From contig NZ_QJJJ01000002.1 of the NCBI RefSeq assembly GCF_003201865.1, positions 248,001 through 312,000 of the forward strand: a stretch of 64,000 nt of DNA, read 5' to 3'. Shown here one piece after another: positions 9,601 to 16,542 of this stretch. How positions within the stretch are numbered: position 1 is the stretch's first letter; every line of letters starts with the position of its first letter. The notes under the pieces were generated by a model. It worked only from the letters and a program-made list of their open reading frames with translations. It searched no databases and was not told the origin of the DNA. The position numbers and the translations under genes are program-made. The stretch comes from Methylobacterium sp. B4 (GTDB lineage: Bacteria > Pseudomonadota > Alphaproteobacteria > Rhizobiales > Beijerinckiaceae).

Positions 9601-10020
9601 CAGCTCCTCGCGCTTCAGGTGGTCGGGCAGGATGCCGTACTTGATCGGTCCGAACAGCGCCGCGATGATCCCGAACAGGCCGAGCGAGGCGAACAGCAGC
9701 GGCACCGAGTGGAGCCAGAAGCCCAGCACCGAGAGCAGGGCGGCGAAGATCTCGACGAACTTGAGCCGCTTGGCCAGCACCGCCTTGTCGTAGCGGTCGG
9801 CCAATTGCCCGCCGAGCCCCGACAGGATGAAGAACGGGCCGATGAACACGGCGCTCGCCAGCGTCACGAGCACCCCGCCGGAACTCTCCCCCCGCGCGCT
9901 CACCTGGAACAGGATCAGCAGGGCGAGCGCGTTCTTGAGGAAGTTGTCGTTGAAGGCGGAGAAAAACTGGCACCAGAACAGCGGCGCGAAGCGTCGCGTC
10001 GTCATCAGTGTGCGGAACAT
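6604..10020 (-). CDS. aas: Fused lysophospholipid transporter / 1-acyltransferase / acyl-ACP synthetase (LplT-Aas type)
   Basis: A 1138-residue three-domain inner-membrane protein that should flip lysophospholipids inward and re-acylate them. Domain 1 (about 1-420) is a 12-helix MFS transporter like LplT, opening FAPLFWCQFFSAFNDNFLKN. Domain 2 (about 430-640) is a PlsC acyltransferase with the HX4D box NHVSFLD (His near 461) and IIFPEGRLTVTG. Domain 3 (about 650-1135) is an AMP-forming acyl-ACP synthetase with the P-loop ILFTSGSEGTPKGV near 790-805 and EGYGVTECGP. The start at Met of MFRTLMTTRRF is favoured over one 24 bases upstream because GGGAGAG lies at good spacing. E. coli has separate lplT and aas genes. 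It is divergent from a TetR-type gene. Confidence 0.92.
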   Translation of the reverse strand: MFRTLMTTRRFAPLFWCQFFSAFNDNFLKNALALLILFQVSARGESSGGVLVTLASAVFIGPFFILSGLGGQLADRYDKAVLAKRLKFVEIFAALLSVLGFWLHSVPLLFASLGLFGIIAALFGPIKYGILPDHLKREELTAGNALVEAATFLAILLGTITAGLAMAMGGHALGLGAGLMGMAVLCWLSARMIPATGEGAPDLHVDRNVARSTVELLRDLWSDTRLWRGSVIVSWFWLVGVVILSLLPVLVRQTLNGTEIVATTLLAIFSVGIAVGSGLASWLASGRIVLLPTPVGAVLMGLFGLDLAWTVSHLPPPAGEPVGAWAFITSGHGLRIAADFFGLAVAGGLYVVPSFAAVQAWTEKAKRARVIGAVNVLTAAFMVGGTLALAVLQGLGLSMAQLLALVAVLNLVVGAVILVTLPTNPLRDALSILFRAFYRLEVKGLENVEKAGPNAIIALNHVSFLDAPLALSLLECEPVFAIDHGIAQRWWVKPFLRVTKAMPLDPTRPLATRTLINAVKSGETLIIFPEGRLTVTGSLMKVYDGAGLIADKSGAMVVPVKIDGPERTIFSRLKRDQVRRAWWPKVTVTILPPVRLHVDPELKGKHRRRAAGAALYDIMSDLVFETADIERGVFSALVEAGERHGWRRTALEDPVSGTMSYSRLVMGANILGRKLQALLPDPKKPVGLMLPNANGAAVTFFALASAGRVPAMINFSAGPAAVLSACKAAQVDTILTSRAFIEKGRLGALIEGIETTVRLIYLEDVRASVGSADKIRGFLSPRRPLVARSGEDPAAILFTSGSEGTPKGVVIANRSMLANTAQVAARIDFGPRDKVFNVLPVFHAFGLTAGLVLPLVSGVPVYLYPSPLHYRIVPELIYGSNATVLFGTDTFLTGYAKMAHSYDLRSLRYVVAGAEAVKQTTRKTWAEKFGLRILEGYGVTECGPVLALNTPMFNRFGTVGRLLPGIESRLETVPGIDEGGRLMVRGPNIMLGYLRAEKPGVLEAPVDGWHDTGDIVAIDADGFVTIKGRAKRFAKIAGEMVSLASVEALAGQLWPDVPSAVAAVPDARKGERLILFTEAKGATRAAYQTFAKDRGAADVALPAEVVVLEHLPMLGTGKVDQVSVTKLARERAATAEAA

Positions 10021-10080
10021 CGTGGTCTCTCCCGGCTGAGCCATGACTGCCTGCCCATCGGCGAGGCGTCAAATCAGGGC

Positions 10081-10097
10081 TTTGCACGGTGTTCAAA
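10081..10097. promoter_or_regulatory. Candidate operator 2, imperfect palindrome
   Basis: The 17-base sequence TTTGCACGGTGTTCAAA is an imperfect inverted repeat (arms TTTGnAC and GTnCAAA). It lies between the divergent aas-type and TetR-type genes and shares the TTTGCAC core with the perfect palindrome 50 bases to its right. Inferred to be a second binding site for the adjacent regulator. Confidence 0.45.
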
Positions 10098-10130
10098 TTA
10101 TCCTGAGGTGCAGAGACCGCAAGCTTGATT

Positions 10131-10145
10131 TTGCACGACGTGCAA
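10131..10145. promoter_or_regulatory. Candidate TetR-type operator, perfect 15-base palindrome
   Basis: TTGCACG-A-CGTGCAA is a perfect inverted repeat with a single central base. It lies in the divergent intergenic region 10021-10198, about 55 bases upstream of the regulator's TTG start. This is the normal position and shape for a TetR-family autoregulatory site that also controls the divergent gene. Confidence 0.6.
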
Positions 10146-10198
10146 TCTATCGCGGCAGGGCGTGCGGCGACGCACGCGCACCAGGAGGATCGACAGGT

Positions 10199-10801
10199 TT
10201 GACGAGGAAGGCGCGCGGCAGCGGCCCGCGGGGCGAGCACGATCGGGAAGGCTTTATCGCCCTCGTCGCCGCGGCGGCGGAGAGCCTCGTGCGCAACGAG
10301 GGTTTTCGCGCGCTCGGCATGCGCCGGCTCGCGGCCGCGATCGGCTACGCGCCGAACTCGATCTACAACGCGGTCGGCGACCTCGATCAGGTGGTGCTGC
10401 GGGTCAACGCCCGCACGCTGGCCCGGCTGCACGGGGTCCTGGCCGGGGCGATCGGGCCGGAGCGCTCGCCGCGCGACAACGCGCTGGCGCTGGCGGATGC
10501 CTATCTTGGCTTCGTGGCCGCCGACCCGCGGGTCTGGAGCCTGCTGTTCGAGCATGTCGCCGCCCCGGACCAGCCGTTTCCCGAGTGGTACGCGGCGGCG
10601 CTGGCGCAGCCGGTCGGCCTCGTCGACGCGGTGCTGGCGCCTCTGATCGCGCAAGCCGACGAGCGCCGCCGGGCGGTCGCCGCCCTTTGGGCCGCCCTGC
10701 ACGGGCTCGCCTCGCTCTCGACCTCGCGCAAGCTCGGCGTCCTCACCCCCGACCCGCCGCAGGATCTCGCGCGACTGCTGGTCGGCCGGTTCCTGGGGTG
10801 A
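10199..10801 (+). CDS. TetR-type regulator with WHG-like C-terminal domain
   Basis: This 200-residue regulator has a TetR HTH at about residues 15-65 (GFRALGMRRLAAAIGYAPNS, IYNAVGDLDQVVL). Its C-terminal domain contains RVWSLLFEH and ALWAALHGLASLS, typical of the TetR_C_33/WHG group. I chose a TTG start at 10199 because a perfect AGGAGG lies 10 bases upstream and the domain begins soon after. The open frame extends upstream to 10043 but would translate both palindromes. It is divergent from the LplT-Aas fusion, so it probably controls that gene in response to an acyl or lipid-like ligand. That ligand is inference. Confidence 0.85.
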   Translation: MTRKARGSGPRGEHDREGFIALVAAAAESLVRNEGFRALGMRRLAAAIGYAPNSIYNAVGDLDQVVLRVNARTLARLHGVLAGAIGPERSPRDNALALADAYLGFVAADPRVWSLLFEHVAAPDQPFPEWYAAALAQPVGLVDAVLAPLIAQADERRRAVAALWAALHGLASLSTSRKLGVLTPDPPQDLARLLVGRFLG

Positions 10802-10816
10802 TCCCTTGTCACGAAT

Positions 10817-10868
10817 CCTCCCTCTGCGGAGGAGGGCGCTCGCGGAGCGGGCGGGAGAGGGACGAGGG
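10817..10868. repeat. Intergenic REP-like G/C-rich repeat
   Basis: cctccctctgcggaggaggg is followed by cgctcgcggagcg and gcgggagaggg, giving nested hairpins. The same element type recurs at 51188-51321. It lies between the TetR-type and HAD genes in a 148-base gap. Confidence 0.6.
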
Positions 10869-10949
10869 CACGGCATGCGCGTGCCGACCTTCAGGCGCGC
10901 GCAAAGCCCGCTATAGAGCCCGCACCCTCACCGCCGACCGGACTCACCG

Positions 10950-11837
10950 ATGACCCATCCCCCCGTCCCGACGCTGCGCCACTTCGAGGACGTGGCCGAG
11001 CGCTACGACCTGATCCTGTGCGACGTCTGGGGCGTGCTGCATGACGGGACGCGCGGCCACGCGGCGGCCGGCGAGGCGCTGATCCGCTTCCGCGGACTTC
11101 CCGGCGCCCGGCCGCGCCGGGTGATCCTGGTCTCGAACGCACCCCGGCCCTGGCAGGGGGTGCAGAAGATCCTCGACGGCTACGGGGTGCCGCGGGAGGC
11201 CTACGACGCGATCCTCACCTCCGGCGACCTGACCCGGCGCCTGATCGCCGAGCATCCGGGCGAGCGGATCTATCACCTCGGCCCGGAGCGCGACGCGCCG
11301 GTCTTCGACGGGCTCGATCTCACCCTGGTGCCGGGGACGGAAGCGCAGCGCATCGTCTGCACCGGCCTGTTCGACGATGACGCCGAGACGGCGGAGGATT
11401 ATCGCGCGGCGCTGGCCGATTTCCGTGCCCGCGACGTGCCGATGATCTGCGCCAATCCCGACCTCGTGGTCGAGCGCGACAGGAAGCTGATCCCCTGCGC
11501 CGGCCTGATCGCTCAGGCCTACGCGGCCATCGGCGGATCGGTCGTCTACGCGGGCAAGCCCTACCGGCCCATCTACGAGACGGCACTCGCCATGGCGGGC
11601 GAACTCGACGGCCTACCCGCGCCGGAGGTGAGCCGCACGGTGGCGGTGGGCGACGCGATCCGGACCGACATCGCGGGGGCCTCCGCCTGCGGCATCCCCT
11701 CGATCCTGGTCGCCCGCGGCATCCACGCGGAGGAACTCGGCGTCACGGCCGAACACCACAGTCTCGGCGACATCGCCGACTGGCTCGCAGCCCAGCCGGT
11801 CCGACCCGGCGCGGTGATCGAGCGGCTGGTTTGGTAG
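10950..11837 (+). CDS. HAD superfamily class IIA hydrolase (TIGR01459 type)
   Basis: This 295-residue cytosolic phosphatase-like protein has the HAD motifs in order. Motif I is LILCDVWGVLHDG with the nucleophile Asp near residue 25, motif II is VILVSNAPRP, the class IIA cap follows, and motifs III/IV are YAGKPYRPIYETA and VAVGDAIRTDIAGA. The family relates to NagD and to 4-nitrophenylphosphatase-like enzymes; the physiological substrate of this subgroup is not known. The ATG start gives the family's usual N-terminus. It ends 234 bases before hisZ and may be transcribed alone. Confidence 0.88.
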   Translation: MTHPPVPTLRHFEDVAERYDLILCDVWGVLHDGTRGHAAAGEALIRFRGLPGARPRRVILVSNAPRPWQGVQKILDGYGVPREAYDAILTSGDLTRRLIAEHPGERIYHLGPERDAPVFDGLDLTLVPGTEAQRIVCTGLFDDDAETAEDYRAALADFRARDVPMICANPDLVVERDRKLIPCAGLIAQAYAAIGGSVVYAGKPYRPIYETALAMAGELDGLPAPEVSRTVAVGDAIRTDIAGASACGIPSILVARGIHAEELGVTAEHHSLGDIADWLAAQPVRPGAVIERLVW

Positions 11838-11866
11838 CGCCGAAACCGCCCGGCAGCGCGCCTATC

Positions 11867-11879
11867 GTTGCGACGCAAC
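11867..11879. promoter_or_regulatory. Perfect 13-base palindrome upstream of hisZ
   Basis: GTTGCG-A-CGCAAC is a perfect inverted repeat about 190 bases upstream of the hisZ start, just after the HAD gene's stop. Size and symmetry fit a repressor or activator site, but no regulator is adjacent. Confidence 0.35.
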
Positions 11880-12071
11880 ATTCGATGGCGGGGCATCGGA
11901 AGGCGGTCGATCCCGAGCGCCTTCGGAGGGGTGGCGCTCGCGGCGCCTGCGCCGGGCCGCGGCCATGCCGAGGGTCTTACGCAGTTCGATCCGCTCGGAA
12001 ATTCCTCTGAACGGTCGCCAACCGGGGATGCGATTGCTATGGGGGCCGGATTCAAGCGGGATCCGAAACCC

Positions 12072-13226
12072 ATGACGAGACCGGAGGCAGGCGGCCCGAG
12101 CGGGGCGGAGGCTTTGCGCCACGTGCGGCTGTCGGCGCATTTTTCCGCCTGCGGATACGTGCCGGCGGCGCCCCCCGTCCTGCAGCCCGTCGAACCCTTC
12201 CTCGAACTTTCGGGCGAGGACATCCGGCGGCGCATCTTCGTGACGCAGGACGCGGCCGGGGCCGAGCTGTGCCTGCGGCCGGAATTCACCATCCCCGTCT
12301 GCCGCCTGCACCAAGCCACGCGGCCCGGCGAGAGCGCCGATTACAGCTATCTCGGACCTGTCTTCCGCCTGGTGGCGGGCGAGCCCGACGAGTTCGTGCA
12401 GGGCGGCATCGAATCGATCGGGCGCACCGACATCCCGGCCGCCGACGCGGAGGTGCTCGGGCTCGCCTTCGAGGGGCTCGACCTGCTCGGGCGCTCCGAT
12501 GTCGCGGTGCGGCTCGGCGACATGGGCCTGACCCACGCCTTCCTCGACGCGCTCGCCGTGCCGCCGGTCGCCAAGCGCAGGACCCTGCGGGCCATCGCCG
12601 CCGGGCGCCCGCTCACCGAGGTCGCCAACGGCGCGCAGGTCGAGGAGCCCCATGCCGGCCTGCTCGCCGCGATTCAGGGCCAGGATGCCGGCGCGGTGCG
12701 GGCCTTCGTGGAGGACGTGCTCTCCATCGCCGGCATCTCGCAGGTGGGCGGGCGCAGCGCGGGCGCCATCGCCGAGCGCTTCCTCGCCAAGGCCGCGGCG
12801 CAGGCGCAAGGGGGCGCCGGCCTCAACCCCGGCAACCGCGCGCTGATCGAGCGCTACTGCACCATCTCCGGCGATCCCGACGCGGCGGCCGCCGCGGTGC
12901 GGGCGCTCGCCGACGAGGCGGGGCTCGACCATCCCGGCCTGAAGGCGGCGCTGGCCCTGTTCGAGGAGCGCACCGGCTTCATGGCCGCGCGGGGACTGCC
13001 GATCGAGCGCTTCCGCTTCAGCGGGGGCTTCGCGCGCAACCTCGACTACTACACCGGCTTCATCTTCGAGGTGACCGGCCCGCAGGGGGGGCCGACCCTC
13101 GTCGGCGGCGGGCGCTACGACGGGCTGCTGCAACAGCTCGGCAGCCCGGTGCCGCTGCCGGCGGTGGGCTGCGCGTTCTGGCTGTCGCGCTGCGCGGAAG
13201 GCAGCGCGGAAGGAGTTGTGGCGTGA
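12072..13226 (+). CDS. hisZ: ATP phosphoribosyltransferase regulatory subunit
   Basis: HisZ is a catalytically inactive histidyl-tRNA-synthetase paralogue that complexes with HisG and makes the first step of histidine synthesis sensitive to histidine. The 384-residue protein shows class II synthetase-like motifs: VLQPVEPFLELSGEDIRRRIF, LCLRPEFTIPVCRLHQ (motif 2 region), GGIESIGRTDIPAADAEVL, and the late FSGGFARNLDYYTGFIFEV and GGGRYDGLLQQLG (motif 3 region). It ends without the anticodon-binding domain of HisS, as expected for HisZ. The ATG at 12072 is chosen; an in-frame ATG at 12039 is also possible. Its stop overlaps the hisG start. Confidence 0.93.
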   Translation: MTRPEAGGPSGAEALRHVRLSAHFSACGYVPAAPPVLQPVEPFLELSGEDIRRRIFVTQDAAGAELCLRPEFTIPVCRLHQATRPGESADYSYLGPVFRLVAGEPDEFVQGGIESIGRTDIPAADAEVLGLAFEGLDLLGRSDVAVRLGDMGLTHAFLDALAVPPVAKRRTLRAIAAGRPLTEVANGAQVEEPHAGLLAAIQGQDAGAVRAFVEDVLSIAGISQVGGRSAGAIAERFLAKAAAQAQGGAGLNPGNRALIERYCTISGDPDAAAAAVRALADEAGLDHPGLKAALALFEERTGFMAARGLPIERFRFSGGFARNLDYYTGFIFEVTGPQGGPTLVGGGRYDGLLQQLGSPVPLPAVGCAFWLSRCAEGSAEGVVA

Positions 13227-14200
13227 GCGATTCGCCTCTGGTTCTGGCCGTCCCCTCGAAGGGCCGGCTTCAGGAGAATGCCAGCGCCTTCTTCTCCCGG
13301 GCGGGGCTCAAGCTCGTGCAGAAGGCCGGCGCGCGGGAATACCGCGGCACGCTCGCCGGCCTGCCCGGCGTCGAGGTGCGCTACCTCTCGGCCTCCGAGA
13401 TCGCCGGCCAGCTCGCCAGCGGCGCCGCCCATCTCGGCGTCACCGGAGAGGACCTGATCCGCGAGATGCTGCCGGACCCGGCCGGCAGCGTCGAACTGCT
13501 GACGCCGTTGGGCTTCGGCCATGCCAGCGTGGTGGTGGCGGTGCCGCAGGCCTGGATCGACGTGCGCGCCATGAGCGACCTCGACGAGGTGGCCAGCGAG
13601 ATGCGCCTGCGCCAGGGCCGTCGGCTGCGCATCGCCACCAAATATGTGAACCTGACCCGCCGCTTCTTCGCCGAGGCCGGCATCGCCGATTACCGCATCG
13701 TCGAGAGCCTGGGCGCCACCGAGGGCGCGCCCGCGGCGGGCTCGGCGGAGATCATCGTCGACATCACCACCACCGGCACGACGCTGGCCGCCAACGCCCT
13801 CAAGGTGCTCGACGACGGGGTGATGCTGCGCTCGGAGGCCAACCTCGTCGCCTCGCTGAAAGCGCACTGGGGCGAGACGGCGCGTTCGGCCCTGCGCACG
13901 GTGCTCGGCCGCATCGCCGCGGAGGAGCGCGCCCGCACCAGCCGCGAGGTACGCGCCGCGCTGCCCGAATCCGGCGCCATCGATCTGGCCACTCTCGCCG
14001 GGCTGCACGAGGCGGAACTGCCCTACGGCGCCCCGCGCGGCGCCGACGGCGAGATCGTGATGCGCTGCCCCGTGGACGCGGTGTTCGACCTCTCCGACGC
14101 CCTGGTGCAGGCCGGGGCGCGGGCGGTGACGGTGCGCCGGATCGACTACGCCTTCGCGGCGGAGAACCCGCTGGCGGAGCGGCTGCTGGCGCGGTTGTAG
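13223..14200 (+). CDS. hisG: ATP phosphoribosyltransferase, C-terminally extended
   Basis: HisG condenses ATP and PRPP, the committed step of histidine synthesis. The catalytic core is visible: VLAVPSKGRLQENASAFF at the start, HLGVTGEDLIREM, the ATKYVNLTRRFF segment, and the PRPP-binding strand IIVDITTTGTTLAAN near residues 175-190. The GTG start overlaps the hisZ stop as GTGA, implying translational coupling. The protein is 325 residues. Short-form HisG that works with HisZ is about 210-235 residues, so there are about 100 extra C-terminal residues from about 225. Those residues differ visibly from nothing I can name. Function is firm; the role of the extension is open. Confidence 0.94.
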   Translation: MSDSPLVLAVPSKGRLQENASAFFSRAGLKLVQKAGAREYRGTLAGLPGVEVRYLSASEIAGQLASGAAHLGVTGEDLIREMLPDPAGSVELLTPLGFGHASVVVAVPQAWIDVRAMSDLDEVASEMRLRQGRRLRIATKYVNLTRRFFAEAGIADYRIVESLGATEGAPAAGSAEIIVDITTTGTTLAANALKVLDDGVMLRSEANLVASLKAHWGETARSALRTVLGRIAAEERARTSREVRAALPESGAIDLATLAGLHEAELPYGAPRGADGEIVMRCPVDAVFDLSDALVQAGARAVTVRRIDYAFAAENPLAERLLARL

Positions 14201-14205
14201 CTCGT

Positions 14206-14283
14206 CGTCATCGCGAGCCGTCCGGCGAAGCGATCCAGCCGCGCGGCGCCCTGGATCGCTTCGGCTCCGCCGCGCGATGACGG
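14206..14283. repeat. Dispersed inverted-repeat element between hisG and lprI
   Basis: Outer arms CGTCATCGCG (14206-14215) and CGCGATGACG (14274-14283) enclose inner arms GAAGCGATCCAG (14227-14238) and CTGGATCGCTTC (14251-14262). The element lies between two convergent genes, so it may act as a two-way stem-loop terminator. Related copies lie at 16789-16869, 56442-56530 and 60755-60842. Confidence 0.75.
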
Positions 14284-14288
14284 GGACG

Positions 14289-14630
14289 CTACTGCCCGCC
14301 CTGCTTGGCGAATTCCGACAGAACGCCCCGCAGCACCTTGAGCCGGCCCTCGTAGGCCGCGGTGAGGCAGGCGACCTCGGCGCCGCAAGCGCGGCGGTCC
14401 TTGAGCCAGGCCTCCTGATCCTCCTGCATCTTGGTGCGGTTGCCCATCGGCAGCAGGTCTTTGAGGATCTCGAAGCGCACCCCCATCTCGACATCGAGGT
14501 CGTTGAGGGCGCGGGTGTCGCAGACGGTCTTCTCGTCCGGCGTCTCGGCTTTGGCGCAGGCGAAGCTCGCGGCGGCTGCGGGAGACGCCGCGGCGAGGCT
14601 CAGGGCGAGGGCGAGGAACGGAATACGCAT
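14289..14630 (-). CDS. LprI-like (DUF1311) exported protein
   Basis: This 113-residue protein has a Sec signal peptide (RIPFLALALSLAAASPAAAA). The mature domain has the LprI N-terminal pattern: spaced cysteines (FACAKAETPDEKTVCDT), NDLDVEMGVRFEILKD, then RRACGAEVACLTAAYEGRL. Founding members inhibit lysozyme; most bacterial members are uncharacterised. The start is the Met that places the signal peptide at residue 1. It is convergent with hisG across the dispersed repeat and transcribed in the same direction as hemJ and hemE, 85 bases after hemJ. Confidence 0.82.
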   Translation of the reverse strand: MRIPFLALALSLAAASPAAAASFACAKAETPDEKTVCDTRALNDLDVEMGVRFEILKDLLPMGNRTKMQEDQEAWLKDRRACGAEVACLTAAYEGRLKVLRGVLSEFAKQGGQ

Positions 14631-14715
14631 CGGACAGGCTCCATCGCGGCGAACGGCCACGCTTTGCCCATCCAACACGCAGCCCGGCCCGGCGGTGCCC
14701 CGGTAGCGAAAAGAA

Positions 14716-15156
14716 TCAGCCCCAGGGCTTCACGATCGCCAGGATGACGATGCCGATCATCAGCAGCGTCGGCACCTCGTTGATGACCCGGTAGAAGCGC
14801 TGGCTCCGCGTGTTGCGGTCGGCGGCGAAGTCCTTGACCGCGCGGGCGAGGAAGCCGTGCATGCCGCTCATCGCCAGAACCAGGACGAACTTCGCCTGGA
14901 GCCAGGGCGCGGCGTAGTAGCCGCTCTGCCACGCGAGCCAGAGCCCGAGGATCCAGGTGACGATCATGGCCGGCGTCATGATCGCCTTGAGCAGGCGCCG
15001 CTCCATGACCTTGAAGGTCTCGGACTGCACCCGGGAGCCCGCCGGCAGGGCCGCGTGATAGACGAACAGGCGCGGCAGGTAGAGCATCGCCGCCATCCAG
15101 GCGATCACCGCGATGACGTGGAAGGCCTTGATCCAGGGGTACAGGCTGTCGAGCAC
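14716..15156 (-). CDS. hemJ: Protoporphyrinogen IX oxidase, HemJ type
   Basis: This 146-residue inner-membrane protein of four helices opens LDSLYPWIKAFHVIAVIAWM with a conserved His, then AMLYLPRLFVYH. Later conserved segments include MERRLLKAIMTPAM, GMHGFLARAVKDF and RVINEVPTLLMIGIVILAI. HemJ oxidises protoporphyrinogen IX to protoporphyrin IX in heme synthesis and replaces HemG/HemY in most alphaproteobacteria. The GTG start at 15156 matches the family N-terminus and is preceded by GAGGAG. It lies 40 bases after hemE on the same strand, which supports the heme assignment over a generic CopD-like label. Confidence 0.92.
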   Translation of the reverse strand: MLDSLYPWIKAFHVIAVIAWMAAMLYLPRLFVYHAALPAGSRVQSETFKVMERRLLKAIMTPAMIVTWILGLWLAWQSGYYAAPWLQAKFVLVLAMSGMHGFLARAVKDFAADRNTRSQRFYRVINEVPTLLMIGIVILAIVKPWG

Positions 15157-15196
15157 CGGCGGACGGACTCCTCGAAACGCAACGCGGGAAGACGGT

Positions 15197-16282
15197 TCAG
15201 CGGCCGGCCCGGAGTCGGGCCAGCATCTGCTCGACATGGGCGACCGGCGTCTGCGGGGTGATGCCGTGGCCGAGGTTGAAGATGTGCGGCAGCCCCTCGG
15301 TCGCGGCCAGGATGCCATCCACGGCCGCGTCCAGGGCCCGCCCGCCCTCGATCAGCGTCTCCGGGTGGAGGTTGCCCTGGGTGACCGTCGTCGCCGGCAC
15401 ACGGGCCCGCAGGGCCGCGAGATCGACCCCCCAATCGACGCCGACCGCGCTCGCGCCGGTCTCGGGCACGACCCGGGCGTGGCCCTCCAGCCCGGAGCCC
15501 TTGGCGAAGACGATGATCTTGGCCTCCGGCAACTCGGCCCGGATGCCCGCCACCATCCGGGCGATGGGCCCGAGCGAGAAGCGCTTCAGCGCGTCGCCGT
15601 CGGGGGAGTCCGGCAGCACCCCGGCATGGGATTCGAAGATCTGTACCGCGTCGGCACCGGCGCGGAGCTGGCGCACGAGATACGCGGTCTGCACCGTGAC
15701 GAGCCGGTCGAGCAGGGCGTCGAGCAGCGCCGGATCGGCGGCGGCCAGCGCCCGGGCCGGGGCGAGATCCACCGTGCCGCGCCCACCGATCATGTAGCTC
15801 GCCACGGTCCAGGGCGCACCGCAGAAGCCGAGCAGCGTGGTCTCGTGGGGCAGGGCCCCCCGGATGCGCTCCACCGCCTCGAAAACCGGTGCGAGGTGCG
15901 AGAAGATCGCGGGGTCTCCCGCCTCGCGCAGGCGGTCGAACTGGGCGCGCCCTTCGAGGGCGTCGAGGCGCGGGCCTTCGCCCTCGACGAAGCGCACGTC
16001 CTGGCCGAGCGCGTGGGGCACCACGAGGATGTCGGAGAACAGGATCGAGGCCTCGAAACCGAAGCGGCGGATCGGCTGGAGCGTCACCTCGGTGGCGAAG
16101 GCCGGATTGTAGCAGAGGTCGAGGAAGGAGCCGGCTTCCGCCCGGGTCGCCCGGTATTCCGGCAGGTAGCGGCCGGCTTGGCGCATCATCCAGGCCGGGG
16201 GCGGGGAGATCGCCTCTCCCGACAGCACCCGCAGCACCGGCCTGTCCGCCGTCCTTGCCTCCGCCATGCCTGAAGCCCGCAT
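15197..16282 (-). CDS. hemE: Uroporphyrinogen decarboxylase
   Basis: HemE decarboxylates the four acetate side chains of uroporphyrinogen III to give coproporphyrinogen III in the cytosol. The 361 residues fit the family. Visible motifs are PPAWMMRQAGRYLPEYRATR (substrate-binding Arg), ILFSDILVVPHALG with the catalytic Asp, GFCGAPWTVASYMI, IFESHAGVL and NLGHGITPQTPVAHV. The first five residues could be dropped by starting at Met6 (16267); neither start has a strong Shine-Dalgarno. The gene faces away from the candidate replication origin, as hemE does in Caulobacter. Confidence 0.95.
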   Translation of the reverse strand: MRASGMAEARTADRPVLRVLSGEAISPPPAWMMRQAGRYLPEYRATRAEAGSFLDLCYNPAFATEVTLQPIRRFGFEASILFSDILVVPHALGQDVRFVEGEGPRLDALEGRAQFDRLREAGDPAIFSHLAPVFEAVERIRGALPHETTLLGFCGAPWTVASYMIGGRGTVDLAPARALAAADPALLDALLDRLVTVQTAYLVRQLRAGADAVQIFESHAGVLPDSPDGDALKRFSLGPIARMVAGIRAELPEAKIIVFAKGSGLEGHARVVPETGASAVGVDWGVDLAALRARVPATTVTQGNLHPETLIEGGRALDAAVDGILAATEGLPHIFNLGHGITPQTPVAHVEQMLARLRAGR

Positions 16283-16359
16283 CCTGCCTGATTGCCGTTC
16301 GGGGGAGGCCGGCGAGGTCGCGACCGCGCCATCCCCAACCCGGCCCTACTCAAAGAAAG

Positions 16360-16377
16360 AGAGATTCTAGAATCTCT
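16360..16377. other. Perfect 18-base palindrome flanked by A- and T-rich tracts
   Basis: AGAGATTCTAGAATCTCT is fully self-complementary and carries two GANTC sites. An A/G-rich tract precedes it and GTTTTTTC follows, so it reads like a stem with T-tail on either strand. In the origin context it may be a protein site or duplex-unwinding element rather than a terminator. Confidence 0.6.
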
Positions 16378-16446
16378 GTTTTTTCTTCTGGACGTTGGAT
16401 CGTGATGCCGCAAGCGCGTCCACAGGCCCTCCCCACAGCCGCGACG

Positions 16447-16462
16447 TTAATCGCCTCTTAAC
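16447..16462. promoter_or_regulatory. CtrA-type binding site TTAA-N7-TTAAC
   Basis: TTAA-tcgcctc-TTAAC matches the CtrA consensus exactly in both half-sites and spacing. In Caulobacter, CtrA binds such boxes inside the origin and near hemE to silence replication. It could act on replication here, or on the hemE promoter. Confidence 0.65.
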
Positions 16463-16542
16463 GGATTGGATCTAATCTCCATGATAGGCCAAGCTCACCA
16501 GCGGCTTGCGTGGGCCTGTGCGCCCTGACGACCCCTGCGGTC

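Noticed and set aside
6463..10128. A 1221-codon open frame on the plus strand opposite the LplT-Aas fusion
   Set aside because: It is the antisense frame of a high-GC gene. Its translation is His/Asp/Arg/Gln-rich low complexity with no domain, whereas the minus strand shows three clear domains.
10043..10198. Longer N-terminus for the TetR-type regulator
   Set aside because: It would translate both palindromes and has no SD; the TTG at 10199 has a perfect AGGAGG and fits the family N-terminus.
16360..16390. Intrinsic terminator reading of the palindrome plus T-run near hemE
   Set aside because: Both neighbouring genes point away from it, so no transcript needs ending there; it is better treated as an origin-region element.
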